Assembly: GCA_016210705.1 (NCBI GenBank)
Contig: JACQTR010000063.1
Coordinates: 1-8,637 of the forward strand
Reading direction: 5' to 3'
Source of the DNA: Chloroflexota bacterium
GTDB lineage: Bacteria > Chloroflexota > Dehalococcoidia > JACQTR01
DNA: 8,637 bases
Notes under the pieces: model-generated
The model's database searches: none
What the model saw: only the letters and a program-made list of their open reading frames with translations
Told to the model about the DNA's origin: nothing
Translations under genes and position numbers: made by a program
Part shown: piece after piece, positions 1 through 5,277 of the stretch
How positions within the stretch are numbered: the first letter of the stretch is position 1
Layout: each line of letters begins with the position of its first letter

Positions 1-714
1 ATAGTATTTGGTACCATCTGAAGAAATTGCCAACCCAATGCCAATCCGGTGATAATCGGCCATTAAGATATTGGTGTGGGTAGCGCTATTCATCAAATAA
101 TCTATTGCTACTGCAGGGGAGACATCGTCAGGATAATTATTGCTAGCTAGATCCTCGCCAGCATTGCGATAAGTAATACCCCGCGCTGCCATTAGGGAAA
201 AGGCGGTCTGGCCATCGGGGGCAGTATGGTCAAAGTAGTTCAAGTTGACCATGCTTTGGCTACGCTCTCGGGCCACCGCCACCAAGTCGTCATCAATGGT
301 CAATGGATTGATTCCAGCTTTTGTTCTTTCCAAGTTTAGCCGCTGCCACAGGTCCTGTTCTAAGGGTAATAAGCCAATTGCCATATCTGTAGCATCAGCC
401 TGCGATGTTTCGAGCCCAGCAGAAAAGGACGGAGGAATGGATGCTACCGGAGGAGGTGGGGAAGCATCTTCAACCCCGGACGCGGGCACGGGCTCTAGGC
501 TATTTGTAAATGGGGAATAAGACGTGTTGTCCGAATTCGGGGGTGTTGGCACAAGGCCAGTTTTGGTATCAAGGGAAGGGTCATCTAATTCAACTAGATC
601 GGCTTCGGCCGCAGAAAGGAATGAATAGCTTACTGGAACCGAAGGGTGTGTCCCACCTCCTTCTCGGCCCAGCCACAATGCCAAATTAATGGCAATGGCA
701 ATAAGAAAGGGCAT
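1..714 (-). CDS. Membrane-anchored CAP/SCP domain protein, C-terminus cut by window edge
   Basis: The frame stays open from the left edge to a stop near 772-774, giving 238 visible residues from the ATG at 714. An N-terminal hydrophobic stretch (about residues 3-15, FLIAIAINLALWL) looks like a signal anchor. Residues about 20-115 are a low-complexity Ser/Pro/acidic linker. A CAP (cysteine-rich secretory protein, antigen 5, PR-1) domain starts near residue 127 with LNLERTKAGINPL. Its signature residues are visible: His163 in FDHTAPDG, Glu187 in NAGEDLA and His213 in SATHTNIL, followed by HRIGIGLA. The domain runs off the edge, probably lacking only its last strands. In bacteria such YkwD-like proteins are extracellular and mostly of unknown function. 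The start is uncertain: no Shine-Dalgarno sequence precedes ATG 714, and the open frame upstream (RGKSHSHAYSWLL) would supply the positive charges expected before a signal anchor but has no ATG, GTG or TTG. Confidence 0.85.
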   Translation of the reverse strand, partial: MPFLIAIAINLALWLGREGGGTHPSVPVSYSFLSAAEADLVELDDPSLDTKTGLVPTPPNSDNTSYSPFTNSLEPVPASGVEDASPPPPVASIPPSFSAGLETSQADATDMAIGLLPLEQDLWQRLNLERTKAGINPLTIDDDLVAVARERSQSMVNLNYFDHTAPDGQTAFSLMAARGITYRNAGEDLASNNYPDDVSPAVAIDYLMNSATHTNILMADYHRIGIGLAISSDGTKYY

Positions 715-805
715 TAATAGCCAGGAATAAGCATGAGAATGCGATTTACCTCTGATTATTGTGGCCCCTTTCTATGTAATACCTCAAAGAGAGTTATTTT
801 GGGTA

Positions 806-814
806 ATTATACCA
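806..814 (-). promoter_or_regulatory. Extended -10 promoter for the CAP protein gene
   Basis: Read on the minus strand, 814-806 is TGGTATAAT, a perfect extended -10 element (TGnTATAAT). No good -35 is found 16-18 bases upstream, as is tolerated for extended -10 promoters. Transcription would begin near 799, about 85 bases before ATG 714, and downstream of the hairpin that ends the neighbouring gene. Confidence 0.5.
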
Positions 815-852
815 TCATATCAACTAGCCGTACCCTTTATCTCAAGTAATTT

Positions 853-884
853 AAGGGGGCCTTTCCTAAGGGAAAGGCCCCCTT
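853..884 (-). terminator. Strong hairpin terminator after the surface-protein gene
   Basis: AAGGGGGCCTTTCC (853-866) and GGAAAGGCCCCCTT (871-884) pair perfectly over 14 bp around the four-base loop TAAG. It lies 15 bases past the stop codon of the minus-strand gene at 899. On the minus strand the stem is followed by TTAAATTACTTG, a poor U-tract; on the plus strand by TTCTTGTTT, a better one. Assigned to the minus strand because a minus-strand gene ends here, but it may work in both directions. Confidence 0.75.
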
Positions 885-898
885 CTTGTTTCAGAGAG

Positions 899-1894
899 TT
901 AACGTCGATTGGCGAATCTTCGCAGCAGAATGCCGCCGCCAAATAGACCCAGGCCACTCAATAGGGTCTGGAATAAGGGCAGCACGTCTCCGGCTTTGGG
1001 TAGCACCTGCACCCCCAGGACCTCAGCCACTGGGGTAGGCGTTACCTGCGCTCCTAAAACCTCAGCCACTGGAGTGGGAGTAGGCGTAGGAAGTACAGGG
1101 GTTGGCGTTGGTGTAGATGGCACCGGGGTTGGCGTAGGCCCAGGCGGTGTCGGAGTTGGGGTAGGTGATACCGGAGTAGGCGTGGGTGTAGGCGTAGGCG
1201 TGGGAGCAGGCGGTGTAGGCGTAGGCGTAGGTGTAGGTGTAGGCGTAGGCGTAGGTGTAGGTGTAGGCGTAGGCGTAGGCGTAGGTGTGGGTGTAGGTGT
1301 AGGCGTAACGCTTCCCACAACGAAACAAACTATATTGCTCTTTTGAGTTGATACTTCACCTGTTGGATCGCCAGAAAGCCTGGCTCTGTCACATACCACC
1401 GTACCGTTGGGTAAGTCTCCAGGGATTGTGTAGCTGTGTGTTGCTATCCCATCATTTGCTGGAGGTTTCTCCGAATATATGGCGTCGCTTTGGACTTCGC
1501 CTCCGATCCTAAGACAGTCTGCCAACCGATCCAGGCTCGACCAATCGCCGGTATTCCAGGTAATAGTGACGTTCACCTGGGTTCCAGGGGCAATAGTCGT
1601 GGGGTTTGCCTCAGTCCCGCCAGCGGGATTAGTCACTTTTGCCAGGGAACCCTCCGGAGTCCCGGGGAAGGCCCCTTGACAGGCATTGTCTTCCCCATCG
1701 GCATTTTGCTGAGCAAGCGCGAAGCGTGCCCCTGATTCGCTACCAGCGAATCCACTGTTGGCACTGGGGCTAAGGGCCCCAATGAGGGCGGCACCGATAG
1801 CTACGGCCATGACTACTGCCGCCGTGCCTAAAAGCCCGGTGCTCAGGGCGCGGATCACCCGTCGCACCGGTTTAGATAACGATTCCCTTTCCAT
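899..1894 (-). CDS. Secreted surface protein with Thr-Pro stalk and LPKAG sorting-type C-terminus
   Basis: A 331-residue protein. AAAGGAGGAG just upstream fixes the ATG at 1894. A basic N-terminus (KPVRRVIR) precedes a hydrophobic segment (about 18-42), a signal peptide or anchor. Residues about 65-195 form an ectodomain of unrecognised family with four cysteines (72, 127, 168, 190), enough for two disulfides once exported. Residues about 197-275 are almost purely Thr-Pro, a rigid wall- or envelope-spanning stalk. A 13-residue tandem repeat (272-297) leads into LPKAG (298-302), a hydrophobic segment (about 304-325) and the tail LRRFANRR. This motif-helix-positive-tail order is that of sortase substrates, though LPKAG departs from LPxTG and no sortase is present in the window. 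Without sorting it would simply be membrane-anchored at its C-terminus. It has its own promoter and terminator, so it is probably monocistronic. Confidence 0.9.
   Translation of the reverse strand: MERESLSKPVRRVIRALSTGLLGTAAVVMAVAIGAALIGALSPSANSGFAGSESGARFALAQQNADGEDNACQGAFPGTPEGSLAKVTNPAGGTEANPTTIAPGTQVNVTITWNTGDWSSLDRLADCLRIGGEVQSDAIYSEKPPANDGIATHSYTIPGDLPNGTVVCDRARLSGDPTGEVSTQKSNIVCFVVGSVTPTPTPTPTPTPTPTPTPTPTPTPTPTPTPTPPAPTPTPTPTPTPVSPTPTPTPPGPTPTPVPSTPTPTPVLPTPTPTPVAEVLGAQVTPTPVAEVLGVQVLPKAGDVLPLFQTLLSGLGLFGGGILLRRFANRR
1004..1081 (-). repeat. Tandem 13-codon repeat before the LPKAG anchor
   Basis: Two adjacent copies encode TPTPVAEVLGAQV (residues 272-284) and TPTPVAEVLGVQV (285-297), differing at one residue. 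The duplication sits between the Thr-Pro stalk and the anchor motif. Confidence 0.85.
1213..1307. repeat. Hexanucleotide repeat coding the Thr-Pro stalk
   Basis: The plus strand is nearly pure (GTAGGY)n over about 95 bases, read on the minus strand as ACN-CCN codons. Less regular units of the same kind continue to about 1070. Such a tract is prone to slippage, so stalk length probably varies between strains and assembly errors are likely here. The open plus-strand frame through it (Gly-Val repeats) is a by-product of the repeat. Confidence 0.9.
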
Positions 1895-1982
1895 TTTCTC
1901 TCCTCCTTTGCCCTAACCATTAGCCTGGTCAGGTTGATTCTAAATTTTCCCCCTGGGATTCATGCTATGGTCAGGACACAAT

Positions 1983-2011
1983 AGTATATTTTCTTCTTTA
2001 TCCAACGTCAT
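1983..2011 (-). promoter_or_regulatory. Sigma70-type promoter for the surface-protein gene
   Basis: On the minus strand, ATGACG (2011-2006; four of six to TTGACA) is followed after exactly 17 bases by TATACT (1988-1983; five of six to TATAAT). Transcription would start near 1976, about 80 bases before ATG 1894. The repeat array at 2036-2068 lies 25 bases upstream of the -35, where an activator could bind. Confidence 0.5.
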
Positions 2012-2035
2012 TCTACAAAGCCATGGTAAATAACA

Positions 2036-2068
2036 GGTTATATGAAGGTATGAAAATGGTATGAATTC
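2036..2068 (+). promoter_or_regulatory. 11-base-phased direct repeats, candidate response-regulator site A
   Basis: Three consecutive 11-base units begin with GGT: GGTTATATGAA (2036), GGTATGAAAAT (2047) and GGTATGAATTC (2058). The last two share the perfect octamer GGTATGAA. An 11-base period puts each unit on the same helix face and is the spacing of PhoB/OmpR-family subsites. The same motif recurs at 2154 and 7592. It lies just upstream of the predicted promoter of the minus-strand surface-protein gene. Confidence 0.55.
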
Positions 2069-2079
2069 TGATACTTTTG

Positions 2080-2096
2080 GTACATCACCCATGTAC
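2080..2096. repeat. Perfect inverted repeat GTACAT-5-ATGTAC
   Basis: GTACAT (2080-2085) and ATGTAC (2091-2096) are exact reverse complements around CACCC. The dyad resembles a dimeric regulator site more than a terminator, since no T-run follows. It sits between the two repeat arrays. Binding protein unknown. Confidence 0.4.
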
Positions 2097-2153
2097 TGAA
2101 TTCCCCTTTTCTTGACCTCTTTAGTATAGCTTAGCCGCCTAGAATTGCTTCTT

Positions 2154-2186
2154 GGTTGTCCGAAGGTTGGATTTGGGTATGAGTTT
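2154..2186 (+). promoter_or_regulatory. 11-base-phased direct repeats, candidate response-regulator site B
   Basis: Three consecutive 11-base units start with GGT: GGTTGTCCGAA (2154), GGTTGGATTTG (2165) and GGTATGAGTTT (2176). The third unit matches GGTATGAA of site A in seven of eight bases and the second resembles GGTTGCCG within the array at 7592. This copy is more degenerate than the other two. It lies upstream of RR1, which suggests autoregulation. Confidence 0.4.
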
Positions 2187-2211
2187 CATTGTGGATGGGA
2201 TAGGCTAAACC

Positions 2212-2303
2212 TCTCAAGGCGACCCTTTGGTATCAGCTAACTTGAGACCCTTTGCCTGGGGATATGATTCTATGGGGCCTTATGGGGCTTTGGCGGACAA
2301 AGC
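2212..2303 (+). other. Structured, repeat-rich leader region upstream of RR1
   Basis: Several short symmetries crowd this stretch. TCTCAAG (2212-2218) pairs with CTTGAGA (2241-2247). GACCCTTTG occurs directly repeated at 2221-2229 and 2246-2254. TATGGGGC is repeated at a 10-base step (2271-2278, 2281-2288). GCTTTG (2287-2292) and CAAAGC (2298-2303) form a perfect six-base stem with loop GCGGA. I do not recognise a known riboswitch here. Depending on where transcription starts, this is promoter DNA, a leader RNA or both. Confidence 0.35.
2242..2268 (+). promoter_or_regulatory. Possible promoter of RR1
   Basis: TTGAGA (2242-2247; five of six to TTGACA) and TATGAT (2263-2268; five of six to TATAAT) have good hexamers but only 15 bases between them, shorter than the 17-base optimum. 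Transcription would start near 2275, giving a leader of about 110 bases before GTG 2387. A weak spacer is what one expects of a promoter needing an activator. Confidence 0.35.
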
Positions 2304-2386
2304 TAGAATTTCGGTGTAGATGATGCAGTTCTTGTGAGATGAAGCAATCGTCTTGGTTTAGGGGCTGATAGAGTAGGAGGTTTAGC

Positions 2387-3166
2387 GTGATGGTACAGCC
2401 CAACGCACAGCCCAACGGTCACAACAAAGCCCGGGTGCTAGTGGTGGAGGACGATGCCGATACTGGGCAGTTGGTGAGATTGCGTCTGGAGAAGGCGGGC
2501 TATCAGGTTTTTGGTGCTACCGATGGGTTGACTGGTTTAAGAGAGTTCTTCAAACAGCAGCCGGACCTGGTAATTCTGGATATTCTCATGCCCCAGATGG
2601 ATGGCTGGGAGGTCTGTCGTCGCCTGCGACAGGTCTCGGATGTGCCGATCATAATTCTTACCGCCAGAGGGCAGGAGAGCGATGAGGTTAGGGGGCTGGC
2701 CTTGGGGGCCGATGATTACATAAGCAAACCCTTCGGCAATCAGGAGCTTATCGCTCGTGTACAGGCAGCCTTGCGTCGGGCGCAAATGCCAGCGGTCGGT
2801 AAAAACAACCAAATTTACAGCGATGGCATCATTACCATAGACTATGGCCGCCGCGAGGTATACGTTCACGGGGAGCCAGTAGAACTTACCCCTTTGGAAT
2901 ACCGTATGCTAACCAGCCTGATCGACTATCCTGAGCAAGTTCTTACCCATGAGCAATTGTTGGACAAAGTCTGGGGCATGGATAACAGTTCTTCGGAGAG
3001 CGTCAAAATATGCGTAAATCACCTACGCCGCAAGATCGAGACCGACCCGGCAAATCCAGAACTTATCGTTACCGTCAGGGGAGTTGGTTACCGCTATCGA
3101 AGGCCAACATCGTTGGCTCCGACGAAAAATGTTAGAGCTCCTCGGCTTTCGTTGTATCCCCGCTAG
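2387..3166 (+). CDS. OmpR/PhoB-family response regulator RR1
   Basis: A 259-residue DNA-binding response regulator, receiver then winged helix. The receiver (about 15-130) has the acidic pocket Glu21-Asp22-Asp23, phosphoacceptor Asp65 in VILDILMP, switch Thr92 and Lys114 in SKPF, so it should be phosphorylated normally. The OmpR-type output domain (about 142-242) shows ELTPLEYRML, the VNHLRRKIE recognition-helix region and the terminal hairpin VRGVGYRYRRP. A basic 18-residue tail ending RAPRLSLYPR follows; RR2 ends in a related RAPSIY. TAGGAGG (2374-2380) lies 6 bases before GTG 2387 and 9 before the adjacent ATG 2390, so either may start the protein. A probable partner is the kinase at 6003-7451, the only one in the window. 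The next gene starts 34 bases downstream. Target genes are not shown by sequence, but phased repeats upstream suggest it regulates itself. Confidence 0.95.
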   Translation: MMVQPNAQPNGHNKARVLVVEDDADTGQLVRLRLEKAGYQVFGATDGLTGLREFFKQQPDLVILDILMPQMDGWEVCRRLRQVSDVPIIILTARGQESDEVRGLALGADDYISKPFGNQELIARVQAALRRAQMPAVGKNNQIYSDGIITIDYGRREVYVHGEPVELTPLEYRMLTSLIDYPEQVLTHEQLLDKVWGMDNSSSESVKICVNHLRRKIETDPANPELIVTVRGVGYRYRRPTSLAPTKNVRAPRLSLYPR

Positions 3167-3200
3167 GGTCGGAGAGGTCTTTGAATAGTGTAGATGCTGG

Positions 3201-4241
3201 ATGAGCGCCAAAATGGGCATTCTTAATCGAAAAAACCACAATAATGATAATTCCCACGGAACTTGGTGGCAGTTGCCAAGCTCTCGCGAAGGTGTAGTTG
3301 AAGAAGTAGAAGATGAAGACGGGCAACATCTCGAGGAGGTGTCGGGCGAGTCGGGGAAAAAAGAGGTAGAACAGCAAACGGAGGATAAAGAAATGCAGAT
3401 CCTGGATGAGACATCGGTGGAATCACAAGAGGTAGACAACCAAGCAGAGAGTGCAGAGAGTCATGAAGGGCAACACCTAGATGAGACATTGGTAGATTCG
3501 GAAATCTATGAGCTAGACCAGCAAGCAGAGGGCAATGAAGGGCAACGTCTGGGCAAGATATTGATAGAAGCGGGCCTTATATACCCTGAGGAATTGGAAA
3601 TAGCCCTGGACATCAGCCGGCAGGAAAAAAAGAGGCTAGGGGAGGTGTTGGTGGAGCGCAAGTTAGTTACCCCGTTTAATATTGCTAGAGCGTTACATGT
3701 CCAAAAGACGAGGGTATCGCGATCGGACAATATAATAAGCGAAATGCCCGCTAGCCCCATTCCAAAACACGATTTAATGCCAGGTGTGGCGCCAGAGGGT
3801 ACATCTGCTGATGGAAAATGGGGGTATACCCTCGCTTTCAAGGTGGCAGGAGAGAACGCTCCCAAAGCTGAGGTCATCGCTTTTCTGTCAGTAAATCCAG
3901 CCTTGACGCTTTTAGAGATCAATAACACCGTCTCGCCGGAGCCCGTCACCGATGGCGCAACCTCTAGCGTGGTTTATGCCATGACTGTGCGCAACGTGGG
4001 TGAGACTACCGCATTCAACGTGATCCTTACTGGGGATGGTTTTCCTGATTGGTTTGAAATCAGTGAAGTTGAAGTAGATGGTGAGCCGATCCCATACAAT
4101 CTAAAGGATGGCAAGGGCTTACCTTTGGGGGATATATCGGTGGGGGCTAACAAAATAGTCACCGTCTCTGGCACCGTTTTCCCTCACCTTGGCGGCTATG
4201 GTAGTCGTCTCGATTCCCAAGAAGCTGCTTCAGCTAGCTAG
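3201..4241 (+). CDS. MshEN-like/DUF11-like two-domain protein with acidic N-terminal repeats
   Basis: A 346-residue soluble protein of no family I can name as a whole. After a short head containing GTWWQL (20-25), residues about 41-113 form three acidic 24-25-residue repeats. An MshEN-like domain follows: motif I from Arg116 (RLGKILIEAGLI), a 5-residue spacer (140-144), motif II from Arg145 (RLGEVLVERKLV) to Gln168. MshEN domains of this layout bind cyclic di-GMP in MshE-type ATPases; here motif I lacks its final Gln (Ser139) and motif II has Lys154 in place of Gly. A linker leads to a DUF11-like immunoglobulin-type domain (about 240-330; YAMTVRNVGETTAFNVIL). No signal peptide or membrane helix is seen, so it should be cytoplasmic, odd for DUF11. 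The start is supported by an in-frame stop at 3186-3188 and by the shared MSA opening of its paralogue at 4333, although the ribosome site is poor. Likely co-transcribed with RR1. Confidence 0.8.
   Translation: MSAKMGILNRKNHNNDNSHGTWWQLPSSREGVVEEVEDEDGQHLEEVSGESGKKEVEQQTEDKEMQILDETSVESQEVDNQAESAESHEGQHLDETLVDSEIYELDQQAEGNEGQRLGKILIEAGLIYPEELEIALDISRQEKKRLGEVLVERKLVTPFNIARALHVQKTRVSRSDNIISEMPASPIPKHDLMPGVAPEGTSADGKWGYTLAFKVAGENAPKAEVIAFLSVNPALTLLEINNTVSPEPVTDGATSSVVYAMTVRNVGETTAFNVILTGDGFPDWFEISEVEVDGEPIPYNLKDGKGLPLGDISVGANKIVTVSGTVFPHLGGYGSRLDSQEAASAS
3321..3539 (+). repeat. Three tandem 72-75-base coding repeats
   Basis: Units begin at 3321, 3393 and 3468 and encode segments starting GQHLEEVSGES, MQILDETSVES and GQHLDETLVDS, each ending in an acidic E/Q-rich run. 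A fourth, intact copy at 3540 (GQRLGKILIEA) is MshEN motif I itself. DNA is also conserved: GGGCAAC opens units 1, 3 and 4, and units 2 and 3 share GATGAGACATYGGTRGAWTC. Unit length equals the 24-residue MshEN motif, so these look like decayed duplicates of motif I. The paralogue at 4333 lacks them. Confidence 0.7.
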
Positions 4242-4332
4242 TTTTAAGCTATCCTTTTGGGGTTATATTTTCCCCAGCTTAAGTGCTGATCCAGCGTAAA
4301 CTGCGGAATAATAGGGTTCGAGGGGGTAATAG

Positions 4333-5133
4333 ATGAGTGCTTTAGACCGTGATGGCCGGGATAACAAATCGCTAGGAGTTTGGTGGCAGCTATACAACCC
4401 TCCAGAGGGCAAGGAGATAGAGCAGCGAAAACCGAGCAAAGAGGGAGAACGCCTGGGTGAGATATTGGTGGGGGCTGGCCTCATAGACCAGGAGGAGCTA
4501 AAAACGGCTCTGGTCATAGGCCGGCAGCAGGGTAAGCGATTAGGCGAGGTATTAGTGGAACAGAAATTGGTGACCCCCTTTAACATCGCCAAGGCGCTAC
4601 AAATACAAAAGGAGCGGTGGCGCCAGTCAGGCAATATGAAAAAAGAGATGGTGGTGACTCAACCATCCTTAATAGACGAACTATCTTCGGAAGGGACGCC
4701 CCCTGTTGGTGGTTGGGGTTATCTGAGCGCCTTTAAAGTGGTGGGCGAGAATACTCCAGAAGCTACGGTTGATGCCGTCTTATCAGTAAAGCCGGCCCAG
4801 GCCCTTCTAAACATAAAAAACACAATATCGCCCGAGGTTATCACCGATGGCGTAACTACCCCTGTCACCTACCGGTTTGTTGTGAGAAACGTGGGTGCGG
4901 CCGCCGCTTTAGACGTGGTCCTAGTCGGCGATGGCCTTCCCCATTGGTTTGAGATGGCTGAGATCAAGGTGGATGATGAACCGCTAAACCAATTCCCTAA
5001 AGAGGGCGAAGGATTACCTTTGGGGGATATTCCAGTGGGTGGCTCCAAAATAGTAACCATCTCTGGCACGGCCTTTCCTCACGGTGAGAAATCTAATGCT
5101 TTGGTTACCGGTGAGATAGCTCTCAGTAAGTAG
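4333..5133 (+). CDS. MshEN-like/DUF11-like two-domain protein, paralogue without repeats
   Basis: A 266-residue paralogue of the preceding protein, colinear with it except for the missing acidic repeats. The head has GVWWQL (15-20), matching GTWWQL next door. The MshEN-like domain spans Arg40-Gln92: motif I from Arg40 (RLGEILVGAGLI), spacer 64-68, motif II from Arg69 (RLGEVLVEQKLV). As in the paralogue, motif I lacks the terminal Gln (Gly63) and motif II lacks its Gly (Lys78). The segment GWGYLSAFKVVGEN (127-140) and a DUF11-like domain (about 161-250; YRFVVRNVGAAAALDVVLVGD) complete it. No signal peptide or membrane segment. GAGGGGG (4320-4326) sits six bases before ATG 4333. There are 91 bases between the two paralogues and no clear terminator, so one transcript from RR1 through RR2 is plausible. 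Function unknown; position suggests a partner or modulator of the two response regulators. Confidence 0.8.
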   Translation: MSALDRDGRDNKSLGVWWQLYNPPEGKEIEQRKPSKEGERLGEILVGAGLIDQEELKTALVIGRQQGKRLGEVLVEQKLVTPFNIAKALQIQKERWRQSGNMKKEMVVTQPSLIDELSSEGTPPVGGWGYLSAFKVVGENTPEATVDAVLSVKPAQALLNIKNTISPEVITDGVTTPVTYRFVVRNVGAAAALDVVLVGDGLPHWFEMAEIKVDDEPLNQFPKEGEGLPLGDIPVGGSKIVTISGTAFPHGEKSNALVTGEIALSK

Positions 5134-5176
5134 TTCTCCTCTAACCTGTTCAAAACTTGTAGAAAGATTAGTTTTA

Positions 5177-5266
5177 CCTCCGACAAAGGCAAACCGTTTG
5201 AAGGGCGGGAGACGCAATTTCGGGTTTAAGGTAAAGCCAGAACTGCCAAGCTACCGAAGAAGGGAG
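5177..5266 (+). promoter_or_regulatory. Cyclic di-GMP-I (GEMM-I) riboswitch upstream of RR2
   Basis: The conserved landmarks of the class I aptamer occur in the right order and spacing. AAAGGCAAACC (5185-5195) is followed by a short hairpin closed by CCG/CGG around a GAA-containing loop, then GACGCAA (5211-5217), CGGGTTTAAGG (5221-5231), and TGCCAAGCTACCGA (5244-5257). By my alignment with the Vibrio Vc2 aptamer, a G occupies the position that distinguishes cyclic di-GMP from the cyclic AMP-GMP variant. Deviations: the first loop is not a clean GAAA tetraloop, and TTTC replaces AGCC after GACGCAA. Only about 20 bases separate the aptamer from GTG 5278 and no terminator fits, so control is probably translational: CTCC (5178-5181) can pair with GGAG (5263-5266) in the ribosome site. 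Ligand effect (on or off) cannot be read from this. Confidence 0.82.
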
Positions 5267-5277
5267 ACGGTTCTAGA

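Noticed and set aside
245..520. Plus-strand open frame of 91 codons
   Set aside because: It is antisense to the CAP protein gene, whose domain motifs are clear, and resembles no family.
909..1346. Plus-strand open frame rich in Gly-Val repeats, and two minus-strand frames rich in Leu-His/Arg or Ala-Tyr-Thr
   Set aside because: All are alternative readings of the hexanucleotide tract; only the minus frame 899-1894 has a ribosome site, signal peptide and anchor.
1603..1610. GGCAAACC on the minus strand, as in the cyclic di-GMP aptamer
   Set aside because: It lies inside codons of the surface protein (EANPT) and lacks GACGCAA and the 3' ACCGA block.
3023..3949. Minus-strand open frames of 88-147 codons, Ser/Cys/Leu-rich
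   Set aside because: They are shadows of the acidic, repeat-bearing plus-strand gene; composition is that expected from reverse reading of Glu/Asp codons.
4242..4332. Possible terminator or second riboswitch between the two MshEN-DUF11 genes
   Set aside because: TGGGG/CCCCA (around 4258-4278) makes only a short stem with a long loop and no T-run, and no aptamer blocks are present; a lone GGTTATAT at 4261 has no phased neighbours.
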